Below are positions 45,637-57,338 of a stretch of DNA of 64,000 nt, piece by piece. This DNA is from Rehmannia glutinosa (Eukaryota > Streptophyta > Magnoliopsida > Lamiales > Orobanchaceae), in assembly GCA_016081115.2 (NCBI GenBank), contig JABTTQ020003456.1, positions 1,240,001 through 1,304,000 on the forward strand. The letters are read 5' to 3'. Within the stretch, counting starts at the first letter, position 1. The number at the start of each line of letters is the position of its first letter. A program made the translations under genes and the position numbers. The notes beneath the pieces are model-generated. The model saw only the letters and a list, made by a program, of their open reading frames with translations, was not told the DNA's origin and searched no databases.

Positions 45637-46260
45637 ATGGGAACGGAGGTTTTGCCGCCGCAAGATTTACTAGCCGATAGGTTCCGTGCCCCTCCGGCGT
45701 CGTTTCATCGCCGGAGAAATTTTCCCGGAAACGGAAACCTGACTAACTTAATCGTCAACAGGAAACCTAACAACTATACGGTCCACAGAAGGACCTCTCC
45801 CAAACCCGACAAGAAAAGATCCAACGCCACGGCGGATACCGGTGGAACGAAGAAGGGATCCCACGGTGGCGCGGCGGAGACACGGCGGAAGGACGACGGC
45901 CTCGCCATGGGTCAGGTAACGTTGTTGAGGAGAGGCGAGTCCTTGGATTCGTTCACCTCTAAAATCAAGGGCGGAAACGCCAAGGCGAAGTCTCCAAAAC
46001 CTAAACCGGTCGACGATATGGCGGTTTTAGGGATCCAGAGAATCGGTCCGGCCTCGCCGGAGATGGTTCCGAAGCAGATCCGTCTCTCTCCGCCGTCCTT
46101 GCCCGATGTGTACGCCGGATCGGCGTTTTCCTTATCACCGTCTCCTCGTTCCCTGCCTCTACCATCGTTTTTCAACAAGAAACACCAAATCGATGGCGAA
46201 AACAAGCCATTGGATAATACGGCAACAAGAGATTTGAGGCGTTTGCTTCGTCTTGATTGA
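45637..46260 (+). CDS. PNRC-motif protein, probable mRNA-decapping/decay factor
   Basis: Intact single-exon ORF of 207 residues, the only convincing complete host gene here. Basic, Pro/Ser/Lys-rich and mostly disordered. Three conserved-looking patches: GQVTLLRRGESL (92-103); YAGSAF (159-164) with SPSPRSLPLPSFF (167-179); and a C-terminal ATRDLRRLLRLD (196-207). The second fits the proline-rich nuclear receptor coactivator (PNRC) motif Y-x-G-x-x-F...SP-x-P-x-x-LP-x-P. In animals that motif binds the EVH1 domain of the decapping factor DCP1, so a role in decapping or P-bodies is inferred, not shown. Start choice: first ATG after the CT-rich leader, and GC content rises sharply at it (about 55%, against AT-rich flanks). 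No signal peptide or membrane segment. A CT-rich leader and TATA box precede it, and AATAAA follows at ~46775. Confidence 0.85.
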   Translation: MGTEVLPPQDLLADRFRAPPASFHRRRNFPGNGNLTNLIVNRKPNNYTVHRRTSPKPDKKRSNATADTGGTKKGSHGGAAETRRKDDGLAMGQVTLLRRGESLDSFTSKIKGGNAKAKSPKPKPVDDMAVLGIQRIGPASPEMVPKQIRLSPPSLPDVYAGSAFSLSPSPRSLPLPSFFNKKHQIDGENKPLDNTATRDLRRLLRLD

Positions 46261-46795
46261 CCTTCAATCTCAGTTCTACGTACCATATTCCCAGTTCTAC
46301 GTTCCATATTCGCAGTTTGGCTCTGAATTTTCCGGCCATCTCCAATTGTTCCACCCGTAGATATTTTTTTCAGAATACGGGCTATGGGATTTTCGAGATC
46401 TGGAACTCAAGAGCATACCAAGAAAGCGATTTTATCATAAGTTGGTTTAATTTCTAGGTTTTTGATATACTTCTTTTTTCTATCTTTTTTTCTCTTTTAT
46501 GTTGGTGTCTTTTGTAATCTATTTCTTAGATCGTCATGGGTTTGTAAACCTGGTGGAAGATTTCTGTCTTCTTTCACTATAATTTAGATGTGTAAAAATA
46601 GGGTTCTTGGGTTGGGTTGGGTTGGCTATATGTTAGAATTTCGGTTAAAAGCTGCAAAAAATGGTCATCCATATTAGTAATATGGTATGATGTTGTTCTA
46701 GCTTCAGTCTTAACATTGATGATGATTATGTGGGATTTTGTAAGTTGTATCATCAATGAAATAATTTAGTAGTAATAAATTATGTATATTTAGAT
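46261..46795 (+). other. 3' UTR of the 45637 gene
   Basis: About 500 bp of T-rich sequence after the TGA. It ends with AATGAAATAA and AATAAA near 46758-46780, plausible plant polyadenylation signals. Confidence 0.55.
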
Positions 46796-47470
46796 AGATA
46801 AACTTCTTCGTGTTCTGTTTTTTCCTTTTTATTTATTTATAAAGTTTAATTTCTGAATTCAAGCTTTCTTGTTTAATTACGAAATTAAACTGCAATTTGA
46901 ATTTTGATCGAGCAGTTGAACGAAATTTGCAGGAAACCCTAAATGGTGGGTGGAAAGTAATGAGGTAGAAAAGGAGATTAGGTTTGAGGCGGTGGGTAAA
47001 GGGTAGGTTGGGAAATAAAGTTAAAAGAAATGTCAATTTCAAATTTGTACACCACAACTTTAATAAATATTCTCCTGCCTGCCAGAAATGAATGACCTAA
47101 TAATAAATTTGCCTTTTTCCATGGGTTAGACCCACCACCGTCCTATTGCTTTGCGTGGCTGTTTCCTGCTGGGCTCTCAGCTGTTGCGTGTAAAAAAATC
47201 AGTGTGGTAGGTTTTCAATGAAATGAAAGGTCATACACTCATACTCCTTTCTTTGGTTGGGCCACACTACTCGAATACAAAATGAATTTCCGAGTCAATT
47301 ATAAATATGATAATTTTTACTAATCCCAGTTGAGCGGGTAGAAAACTAAAAAAAGAAAATCGCATATAAATTCTAATTTTTTTAGTTTTTAACACTATCT
47401 GACCTAAAGGCTAAAAGAGGCCTGAACAAGGACCTAGTATGCCCCTAGCTCCGCCAGTGTAGTTGAACAT
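46796..47470. other. Intergenic DNA with a possible hAT end
   Basis: No gene. CCCCTAGCTCCGCCAGTG at ~47440-47458 resembles the right terminus of the hAT-like element at 43773. The matching left end is not found. Confidence 0.45.
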
Positions 47471-47479
47471 GTAATTTTG

Positions 47480-48552
47480 GGCTAATTTATCCAAATACTG
47501 TTAATTTTTAATTTTTTTTTACTAAATGACATTTGAAAACAGCTTGTGAAAAGCTGTCTTTAGTTTTCAATTTTTTTATATATATAAATCAGATTTTGAA
47601 GACTTTTTCTATTTTTTTAACATTTGAAAAACAGCTTTAACAAAGCTGTTTTCAGTAAAAACAAATGTTTTTTTTAAAAATTTTCGGAAATTTTTTAAAC
47701 TTTTTATTTTGTAGTTTTTGTCTTTATAATGCTTATTATTTTTCCCACCCTAAAATGAGTAGTTTTATAATAATTCGGTGTAATTTTCGTTAACTTACAA
47801 ATGTGTGGCCCCGACCGTTTAAACCGAAAAAAAAAAGAGGGTTATGTCCGAATTATTTTGGCCCGTTTAAATCCAGATCTTTTTGGCCCAGACCGTTTAA
47901 ACCAAAGCCCGTTAAGGCTAACCCGAAGGTTAACAGGCTAGCCCGCTATTTTTGTTTTTCAAACTATGCATGACCTTTGAATAGATTACAGAAATTTATA
48001 GGCATATGAGTAATTACAGAAAAAAGTGTTAATGCTGGGCAACTTTAGTTATGATTACTTTATTTTCAAAATTTAGATCATAAAATATTTAATTTTATGA
48101 GTTTGTTAATGCAATGTAATTAGAAACTTTGCATGAATTTTATTTATGACGAATAGTTTAACATAAAATGTTAACTTAAATGTTATATATATTCGAGTTT
48201 AAAATTTTAAATTTAAATATATAATTTTTAATTTTTTGACTTATAGCCCGATAGTGGTCCTTTAAAAAAACCCGCTAGAGTTTGGGTTATGTTCCAATAT
48301 TTCACTTTAACACTTTGGCTAGGTTTAGCCCAAAGACCATTTAGCCCGGCGCAGTCACCAGTTTAACATCTCTATTTTGACTAGCTTTTTAAAATAAAAA
48401 TAAAAATGAAGAAAGCTGTCTTCGGCAGAAATTTAAAAAAAAAAAATTAAAAAAACCTGAAAGCTGTTTTCACAATAGATAGTTAGACATAACAAATTCC
48501 ACGGCAAAAAAGTAACGTTTATTTAAATTAACAATATTTAGGTAAATTAGCC
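47480..48552. mobile_element. Non-autonomous Mutator-like element
   Basis: Imperfect ~110-bp inverted ends: GGCTAATTTATCCAAATACTGTTAATTT with AAAACAGCTT on the left, and the inverse with GAAAGCTGTTTTCAC and AACAATATTTAGGTAAATTAGCC on the right. Flanked by GTAATTTTG (47471-47479) and GTACTTTTG (48553-48561), 9 bp with one mismatch. Interior is non-coding, with repeated GACCGTTTAAACC (47812 and 47890). Confidence 0.75.
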
Positions 48553-48769
48553 GTACTTTTGTCGAGTAAGATATTATTTAAACTTAGTTGAAATTTTAGA
48601 GTTTGATGATTATTAAAACAAAAAACTCGCTATATTCCACAAATATTGTGGTCATACCAAATCATGGACATTTATTTGTTCCCTCATATAATAACTAGAT
48701 CATGCTTGATTCTCAGTTATGTATCTATGTTCGTGATTATATCAAACGTGTTTGTGACTTAGTTGGTCG

Positions 48770-50202
48770 GCCTTTGAGCCATAGTTAGTGATGATGTGTA
48801 AAAATATAGAGACTAATCTAAGGATTTACAATGCCAATGTGGAGATCCGAGGTCGATCAAAGAGTTGAACGATTTGGAGTCAAAGATCAGAGGTTGACCA
48901 AACGTTGACGTGAATCTGCAAAACAGACCCCCGGGGTCGTTCCCAGGAGTAGATACTCGGATGCTTAAGTCAGTGTTTGCTCGTAGAGAGATTGTGAGTA
49001 TTTTAATTTTTCGTATTCTTTTTACCTAGAGTCAAGGTCCTCTTTTATAGACTTTGGTTACCTATCTGGACGAGGACTTCTCCCGAGGTCGGACTCCTTA
49101 GGAATTTTCCCGAGGTCTGACTTTTTAGTCAATTAAGATAAAAGTTATCACAAGATAATTAGCATCTTAGTGGGACACGTCCTCAGTATGTCACGTGTCA
49201 ATGTCAAGATTATCCTCATCACTTGCCCCCCACTCTTGTGCGCGTAAGTTATGGCGCGTATAAGAAGTATTTTGAGATGCATATCCGGATAAATTATTAC
49301 TCTTGGCAATATCTCATATCGCGATAAAGAGCTTTTGTCGTCTAGAAATTTTTTTTCTAGCTTCTATAAATAGTCTGTAATAAGAAAATTCTCTCATTTT
49401 TCATTTGAGAGTTTCAGATAAAATGAGTGGAGAGAAAAAAGGCTGATTGTTATTCCCTGGCTAAAGCAACTCAGACCTCTGTACCTCGGCATTTGGTAGA
49501 AGTCGAAATCCTTGGCAATTTCTTTAGTTCAAGGCATGTCCTACTTTTTCATGTCATCTTAATTTTTGTAGCCAATGATTTGCTCCTTGGTATTAAATAC
49601 TCTGTGCATACGTAGTCCTTGACAAATGCTTGGTAGAATATTTCACCTCCATTTTAGAAAATTTTAGCAAGCTAAAATCCTTGGCATGTAGATCTTGGAG
49701 TCGACCTTAGAAAATATTAGTGGAGACTCTTGGAGTAGACCTTGACCAAGTCTTTAGGAAATGAGCTTGTCATAAACTCAATTTGGGAGACCCTGGCAAA
49801 GTCCTTTGCCACTTAACTTAGCCAAAATTTAACTTTGCGAGACTTTGAGAATAATCCTAGGACCTTAGCAAAGTCCTTCGCTAATAACCTTGAGTGGTAA
49901 CTTGAACTTGGGAGACCTTCGCAAAGGTCCTAGGACTTTGACAAAGTCCTTAGCTAACAAACTTGAGAAGCAAGTTGAGCTTGGGAGACCTTGGCAATGT
50001 CCTTCGCTAACAAACTTGAGCTTGGAGACCTTGGCAATAGTCCTTGGATCTTGGCAAAGTCCTTGGCTAATAAGCTTGAGAAGTAACTTGAACTTGGGAG
50101 ACCTTGGCAATAGTCCTAGGACCTAGGCAAAGTCATTGGCTAACAAACTTGAGCTTGGGAGACCTTGACAATAGTCCTAGGACCTCAAATTTGTCCTTGG
50201 AC
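48770..50202 (+). mobile_element. Unclassified LTR-like sequence with promoter and tandem repeats
   Basis: GC-richer block with no coding capacity. It has repeated CCCGAGGTC segments (49085-49120), a TATA box TATAAATA at 49365-49372, and from 49640 a repeat array interrupted at 50203 by the solo LTR. The array's sequence style continues after 53247. Probably a piece of an LTR element whose ends I cannot define. Confidence 0.4.
49640..50202. repeat. Irregular tandem array, GACCTTGGCAAAGTCCTTGG type
   Basis: Seven or more units of ~50-70 bp built from GGGAGACCTTGGCAA, TAGTCCTAGGACCTTGG, CAAAGTCCTTGGCTAA and CAAACTTGAG. The inverse reading frames are repeat artefacts. Confidence 0.85.
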
Positions 50203-51096
50203 TTATCTGTAAGTCCAAGCGGCTACGATAATCTAGAGGGGGGGTGAATAGATTATCTCCATCTTTTCGATTATGCCCTCTTTTTCGAACAAAACAAGCC
50301 AAGACAATAATAAAGGTGCGGAATGTAAACAACACGCGTCGATTTATAGAGCTTCACCCCACCTAGGGACTACGTGCTCTACCACCCCAAAGATATCAGG
50401 GATGGATTTGAAAAAAAAAGAATTTTATTAATTACCAAAATTAATACAAATTCAACTTACAACACCTTGAAGAGCACCACACTCTTCTTCAACACCACCT
50501 TTGGAGATTACCACAATCTCCCTTTGAAGATTACCACAATCTTTCTTCAACGACACCTTTGAAGATCACCACAATCTTCAATCTTGAAGAATACCAAATT
50601 CTTCAACACTTCAAGAGCACCACACTCTTGAAACACCTATCACCTAGATCACCCAAGTGTATTCTTTCCACAAGAATACTCACAAGGATGTCTTGTGTTG
50701 AATGATGACCAAAATCAAGACTATAACTCAATAATGAATAATACAATTTGAGTGCAAGTGAAATCAAGAAATGAAAGCCTAGACCTCAAGATGTGAAAGT
50801 GATAAGCTAGGCAAAATTACAACAAGAATAATAACTATGAAGAACAAGTGTTTGCTTGGAATGTATCTTGTTGTGTTGTATCTCAATTGTTATATTGGTT
50901 GCTCCAAAACTTCCTCTATTTATAGGAGATGATTGATCAAGCATAGACTCCTCTTGGGGATTGAAAATCTACAGAAAAATACAATTAAAATCAAGAATAT
51001 AGCTGTTAGAAATCAATCCCACAATTTAAGGAAAGTTTGTCTGCTGCACAACGGTTAGAATTTTTGTCAAACATGATGGCGACCGTCGCATTAATC

Positions 51097-52651
51097 GTAA
51101 CATCCCAATTTCATAAACATAAAAATATACAATTTGCAATTTATTAAAGTCTTTGAAAATAAAACATGCCCAAGCTTGAAAACGCATTTCTTAAAGGGAA
51201 ATAAATAATACTTGCCATAAATGCGGAAATAGTCATGAAAACGTGTCCCAAAACTTTAATTCATAAATCTACTTAGTTTTTAATATTATAAAAATTAAAA
51301 ACAAAATAAAGGGCCCTTTAATTTCTTGATTCGACTTCCACCGCCCCCTTTGCCACGCTCCAGAAACTCCTTCATTCATCTCGTGGAAAACATGGGGTGA
51401 GCATACAACGAGCCCAATGGGGACGCAATGATCTAAATTAAATACACAATATAATCACTCATGCACACACACCTATGCTTTTCATGCTTGTACAATTAAG
51501 TACCTTACTTTTCATGCTTGTACAATTAAGTACCATGCTTTTCATGCTTGTACAATTAAGTACCTTGCTTTTCATGCTTGTACAATTAAGTACCATACTT
51601 TTCATGCTTGTACAATTAAGTACCTTGCTTTTCATGTTTAACGTGCCCGCACACAAATAATCATATAATGCATTTAAAGTAGACATAAGCGGTAAAAACC
51701 CACCTTAAAAAGTAGAAACCTCGTAAAAATCAAGTGCGGTGTGTGAGCACAGAAGTCGGAATCTTCGTTTCCTACAATAAAATAAATTTCTAATTAATAA
51801 GGTGTTGGAGATGGGTAAAAAGAAAAGAAATTGAAATTGAAAAAAGAATAAGGCTTAAGAAAAATTGGTTTGGTAGATGGCTTGTTGGTTTAAAACTTGG
51901 CTTGGGTTAGAAATTAAAGAATTGGGTTTAATTCCATCATCTCCCATTTTCTTCTTTTCTTTTCCTCTCTTTTCTTTTTCCTTTTTCTTTTCTTTTCCCT
52001 CTCTTTTTCTTTTCTCTTTTCCTTTTCTTTTTCTTCTCTTTTTCTTTCTCCCTCTTTTCTTTTCTTCCTTCTGCCGTTCATCTCCTCAACTCTCTCCTCT
52101 TTTTCTTCTCTTCTCTCTTCTCCCTCACTCTCACGTCCCAAATTTTCCTATTTTCTCTTTTTTTTTTCTTTCTTCTCTATTTCTTTCCTCTATTTTCTCC
52201 CTTTGGGGTTTTTGAGGTTTGGGGTTTGAGGGAAGAAAATGGCTAGGGAAGAGCCGACTCCGGCGGCGGCGCGGCGGCGGCGGTGGTGGTGGTGGCCGAC
52301 GGCCTTGGGAGGAGAAGAGGAGTTCTTACCTCGAATTCTTGAATGAGAGTTTGTGAAAGAAAACCCTAATGGGGCTTGTCAATTTATAGGCCAAGGATTT
52401 CATGATATAAGGTAAGTGTATTTGAAATCTATTTCCATATGTGGAGGATTTCTCTTTCCTTTCATGTATTTGATTTATTGCCATTTTATCAAGATTTTTC
52501 CTTCTTGTTTTTGGAATAAAAATCGAGAAAATATTATCCCCAATTTAGGAAAATTAGGGTTTGAATTTTACAATAATCCCCAAAATCGGTCCGAATCGAG
52601 CCCTAATTGTGCCCTAATTTACTCCCCAAATTTATTGAAACCGGTATTACA
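51097..52651 (-). mobile_element. Solo LTR of a second family, nested
   Basis: On the minus strand it starts TGTAATACCGG and ends GGGATGTTAC. That pair is typical of LTRs of chromovirus-type gypsy elements (TGTAATACC...GGTGTTACA), with the final base changed. TATAAATT lies near 52380 (minus), followed by a leader with GAATTCGAGGTAAGAAC. A ~260-bp pyrimidine-rich tract (51940-52205) and a 30-bp tandem array lie inside. A clean 5-bp duplication is not found. Confidence 0.62.
51477..51645. repeat. 30-bp tandem repeat, ~5.5 copies
   Basis: CTTTTCATGCTTGTACAATT followed by AAGTACCTTA or AAGTACCATG, repeated with single changes. The unit length is divisible by three, so both strands show spurious repeat ORFs. 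Confidence 0.95.
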
Positions 52652-53247
52652 CACACCGATAGAGATTAAAAAGAGACGCTGCTAAAATTACATAGGGCGT
52701 AGTTCAAGGGTGTTCGAGCGGTCGACCCCTTGTATGACCGGTCCCTTATTGATAAAACAAGGATGAGAAGTTCGTTTCAAAGCAATGCCTAGGTACCGGT
52801 CGACAGGGATGTCGATCGGTCGACACCCTGGTCGATCTGGTCGACCTGGTTAAATATTCTTCCGTCTCATTTTCTATTTCCAAATTTCATCTTCAGGTAC
52901 GGGTTGCCTTATAGGGTGACCGATTGACCTCGAGACAGAAATGTTGTCCAATTTTTGTCAAAAATAAACCTCAAGAAATACTCCAAAAATTTAGTAAAAA
53001 CTTTTAAACCGATCGGGAGTATTTAGACAATATTTAGGAGCCTTGTTTTGATGTAAAAACATATTAACATAAAATCATTAAAAGTGTTGTCCAATTTTAT
53101 CTAGAATAAAACTTGAAGAAATACTCCGAGTAAATAGTAAAAATATTTTAAATCATTAAGGAGTATTTGGACAACAATTAAAAACATTGTTTTGGTGTAA
53201 AAATAAAATCATCAAAATTAAGATAAAAACATGTATCAAACATTATC

Positions 53248-53840
53248 CTTAATAACCATCTGCAAACCTTGGCGAAAGAATTATAGCCATTATCGTCTTG
53301 GACTCCTGAAAGCCTGGCCTTTTTTCCCCCCGAAATGAAAGACATGATGTGGTGATGCCTTTGGATTTTTATGCATTCACATGAATGCTTGGTCTCCCTT
53401 AGACTCCAAGAGTTATTGTCCTTAGCTTGTCCGCCTTTGGCAAATAAGTTAACATGTGTCACAAGACCTTAGAATAGCAAAATATGCTCACGTGAATTCA
53501 CCAAAAGTTTTTTGGACAAACTCTTGGTAGACCTTGTTATTTATGCCAATGGCTAACCTTATATTCTTAGAGCCAACTGCCAAGCCTCTGATAACCCTTT
53601 CAACTCTTTTCAATTTGATACTCATCAACTGGAGTTTTGCTTAAACCTTTTTCAAAAATTACTTTAAGGTTGGAGAGTTTGCTCCCTGGGACATTTTTAT
53701 TCTTGGAATCTAACCAAGGTGAGCCCTTAGCTCTTTCTTTCTTAAGCTCTGACCATGTCTCATGAAAATGAACCATCGGATATTCCTCTAGCCGAGTTTC
53801 ACCAAAATGTCCGATGGTTCAACGAAATTGATGGTACCAC
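53248..53840. other. Old repeat sequence, no intact gene
   Basis: Continues the style of 49640-50202 (CTTGGC/CTTAG words). Short ORFs not convincing. Confidence 0.4.
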
Positions 53841-53849
53841 TATTTGAAT

Positions 53850-54330
53850 GATTGTCTCAGCTCGTAAATGGAATGTTTCAAGCGACATACTTTGCACTCT
53901 TGCCCCATTTCCTCAAATCCCATAGGCTGATTCATATAGATATTCTCGTCCAACTATCCATTGAGTAATGTTGTCTTAACGTCCCTGAAATAATTCTAGA
54001 CCTTTATGGGCTATAAGGGCTAGAATAAGGTGAATGGAGGCAAACCTCACCAATGCGGAGAACATTTTTTCATAATCTACACATTGTCTTTGGGTATAAT
54101 CCTTCGCTACAAGTCGAGCCTTATAGTTGTCGAGAAGTCATCTCCCTTATGTTTGACCTTAAAAATCAACTTGTTCCCAATAGTTTTACGTCCAGACGGA
54201 AGATCAACCAACTATAGGACTTGAATATCAGCCATTAAGCTCAACTCTTCTTCCACAACAACTATCCGTTCGTTTTCATTTAGAGAAGTCACAAATTCTT
54301 CATAAATAGCTGACTCACCAATATCCACAT
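53850..54330 (-). pseudogene. Old Ty1/copia reverse transcriptase fragment
   Basis: Minus-strand translation shows VDLPSGRKTIGNKLIFKVKHKGD (around 54130-54200), ARLVAKDYTQRQCVDYEKMFS (54060-54130), SIHLILALIAHKGLELFQ (53990-54060) and, after breaks, N-terminal palm remnants. Motifs of a Ty1/copia family distinct from the 4355-21274 composite. Stops and indels throughout. Probably belongs with the integrase remnant at 57339-57843. Confidence 0.75.
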
Positions 54331-54850
54331 GAGCACACATGAAAGATTCCCCTTCAATCTCAAGACAAAGACCTATGTGGCAATTTTATAAATTAACGGT
54401 GGCAATTTAGTAATATGGGGGAACGATAGTCTACTGTTGTTGTTGACTCATACGACATTGCACACGACTGTTGAGACATGGTCGAAATACAAAAACCACC
54501 ACTGTAATTTCAAATATTAAAACATTAAAAAAATATAGAATCTTGGCCCACATTTGGCTCTGGGCATGTCGAGTGTCTACATGCTAAATTAACATTTTGA
54601 TTATATTTGTTTTTTGATTTCTCTTTGAGTTTCTTTAAATATTAAAATAGCTATGTGGTCCATATGCTGCTAAGGTAGTTTTATACATTAATACAAAAGT
54701 AAATTTACTTAATCATTTTGTTTTTACACATTCTCAATAATATTCGAAATAGATATACTTTCAACATCAAATTAATTGAAAATATTAAATTAAATATATT
54801 AACTAAGATATCTATCAAAAACATCTATATATAATTTAAAATTTTAAAAA
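54331..54850. other. AT-rich DNA, no gene seen
   Basis: Nothing supported between the RT fragment and the repeat array. Confidence 0.5.
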
Positions 54851-55980
54851 TCATTTACTATTTCCTTTAAAATTGTCACCTTTTGCTTTAAAAATATTAC
54901 TTACTATTCCTTCAAATATTACTACTTTATACTTGAAAAAAATAATGTATTATTTAAAATATTACTTTTACGAAACAAGTACTATTTACTATATCCTTTA
55001 AACCTATATACTATTTTCGTTTAAAACTATTGTTTTTTACTTCAAAAGGAATACATTTTATTAAAAAATTATTACTTATTACTCCATTTAGAAGTACTAA
55101 TGTTTGCTTGAAAAGTATAATTTGTTAAGTATTATTTTTAATTTTTGAAGTATTATTTATTACAATACATTGATCTTTAAACTCATATACTATTTCCTTT
55201 AAAACTAATATTTTTTATTTGAAAAGTAATACTTTTTACTTAAATTTTACCTAAATTTTACTCCTTGCTAATCTCATTAGAAGTGTTAGTGTTTTACTTT
55301 AAAAGTATCTTTTTTCACTCGAAAAGTATCACTTACTATATATTTAAAATTATATTCCATTTCATTTAAAATTGTTACTTTTTACCTAAAAAGTAATACT
55401 TTTTACTTAAAAACTGTTACTTACTAATCCCTTTAAAAGTATTACCATTTTCTTGAAAAGTATCATTTATTGGCGAAAAGTACTATTTTTTTAATAAAAG
55501 TATTACTTACTACATAATTTAAAATTACATACTATTTCTTTTAAAACTGTTACTTTTTACTAAAAGGTAATACTTTTTAAAAGTATTAACATTTTCTTGA
55601 AAAGTATCATTTATTAATCGAAAAATATTACTTTTTTTTTAATAAAAGTATACTTACTACATAATTTAAAATTATATATTATTTCCTTTAAATCTATAAC
55701 TTTTTACTAAAAACTAATACTCTAATCCCTTTAAAAGTATTAACATTTTCTTGAAAAGTATCATTTATTAATCGAAATGTATTACTTCTAAATCTTTTAG
55801 AATTGTGTATAAAATTGTTACTTTTTACTTGAAAAATAATAATATTTACTTTAAACTATTTACTTACTATATTTATTAAAATTATTTATTATTTTATTTA
55901 AAAATTTATTTTTTTAAACGAGAAATGTTGTTTTTCACTTGAAAAACATTATTTATTATACCTTTAAAAACTGCTGCTTT
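54850..55980. repeat. Degenerate array of AAAAGTATTACTTTTTACTT-like words
   Basis: About 1.1 kb in which ~20-60-bp modules recur: AAAAGTAATACTTTTTACTT, CTTACTATA-TTTAAAATTATA, CTATTTCCTTTAAAACT and TTTTCTTGAAAAGTATCATT. Many words are close to self-complementary (AAGTA...TACTT), so the region could fold extensively. Confidence 0.8.
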
Positions 55981-56014
55981 AAAAACACAAGGTAATTCAT
56001 TTTCACCTTCTAGT

Positions 56015-56190
56015 GTTTGTTTAGTGATTGAGAGTGATTGAGAGAAGTTTTTGGGAAGTGATTGGGGGAAGGGGGTTTGATGTGATGTATTGAGAAATGT
56101 GTGTATTAGTATAGAAATGCATCGGGAAGCGTAATGTACGTTTGATTGGTGATTGGAGAAAGTGATTGAGAGAGATGGGTGACTGGGGGA
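56015..56190. repeat. GTGATTGAGAGA-type minisatellite
   Basis: Imperfect short units built from GTGATTG, AGAGA and GGGGGAAG. Confidence 0.6.
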
Positions 56191-56732
56191 AGTGAAACAA
56201 ACATAGCATCGTGGAGAACCACACGAGAGAGGAGAACCACATGAGAGAGGACATGCATACATACATACATGTGTATATACATGGAGAGATGGAGAATGGA
56301 CCCATCTAAAGGTTGCAACATGCAAGAAGAAATGAGAGTAATTGTTTCTTTACCTCTCTTTTTGTCTCTCACACACAAGAGCCACATGCACGCCGACAAA
56401 AATCTCGGTGCCTGTATGAGCAACGTTTACAACAACATCAGCTTCTTTCGGATCTGTAGCCATTGTAACTGGTTGGCAAGCTCACCTAATCCACCACAAC
56501 GCGCATATCGCAACGATATAATTTGTTTTTTATTTGTGTTTTTAATTTGGGTTGGGATTGGGTTTGGAGCTTCGTCTCATGGATTTGGATCCGTGAGATG
56601 GTATTACAGGAGACTCACTCCAATCTCAAAATGCCAATGAGGTATTATTCCACATTTGATTTGCCGAGTCCGTGGATTTTGAAAGTCTTTCTTCAGTAGG
56701 TCACTGCCACTGAACTTGGGATCACTTACATT
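56191..56732. other. Intergenic or old copia linker sequence
   Basis: Short ORFs on both strands are unsupported. The part at 56640-56732 may be the integrase-RT linker of the old minus-strand copia element, given its position, but conserved motifs are too few. Confidence 0.35.
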
Positions 56733-56740
56733 ATCTCCAT

Positions 56741-57330
56741 TAGGGGTGTCAATTTGGAAATTTGGTCCGAGCTTGGTCCGAGTTCATGAGGTTCGTGTGT
56801 CGAAATAACCGACCAAGACCCGACCCGCGTAACCCGTATAATAAATTTATTTTTATATACATTTAATAATTTTAACTGAATAATTTTTTTTTTAAATCAA
56901 TCACTCTCATACATTATTCAATAAATAAAAGATATCACAATTCACAACATACAAAAAGAAATAACATAATTGCATAAATAATATAACATAACATACTAAT
57001 CGCATTTTAAGGATAATATTCAAAAAGACATGCATAATAATAATTAATATATAATTAAAGAGGTTTTATCATTTAAGTCTTAAGGATATGTCTTGTTTGT
57101 TGTTTTTTCTTACAATTAATTATTAACCTAATTTTCTTTTAGATTCACTAATGGGTTAGACGGGTTAAATGAGTCATAGTAAGTTGACCCGAACCTGACC
57201 TATTTAATTGACAGGTTATTCGGGTTCGACCTATTTTTGACCCGGAACCACGATGTCTGGACCCATACCCATTAATTTCGTGTTAGGTTCGTGTCGGATT
57301 TGCGTGTCGCGTCCAAAATTGACACCCCTA
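56741..57330. mobile_element. hAT-type non-autonomous element
   Basis: 590 bp with 15-bp inverted ends TAGGGGTGTCAATTT and its complement, flanked by perfect 8-bp ATCTCCAT duplications (56733-56740, 57331-57338). Interior includes GGGTTCGAC/GACCCGA-rich segments near each end and AT-rich DNA between, no ORF. Confidence 0.9.
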
Positions 57331-57338
57331 ATCTCCAT

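Larger units (their letters stand above)
50208..53242 (-). mobile_element. Solo copia LTR (A-like), interrupted
   Basis: Minus-strand LTR from TGTTTGATACATG (53242) to CTTACA (50208), flanked by perfect TTATC duplications (50203-50207, 53243-53247). No PBS or polypurine tract adjoins it, so it is a solo LTR. It has the internal ~175-bp duplication of subfamily A (52935-53225) and the TATA box CTATAAATAGAGG inverted near 50920. Cut by a second LTR at 51097-52651. Confidence 0.88.

Noticed and set aside
51459..51686. Repeat proteins on both strands of the 30-bp array
   Set aside because: Unit length divisible by three keeps frames open by chance.
51877..52215. 112-codon Phe/Ser-rich plus-strand frame
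   Set aside because: Translation of a polypyrimidine tract in the nested LTR, and the opposite strand gives a Lys/Glu-rich mirror frame.
55906..56423. Overlapping minus-strand frames rich in His/Ser/Met
   Set aside because: Lie over short GTGATTGAGAGA-type repeats and AT-rich DNA, with no motif or plausible promoter.
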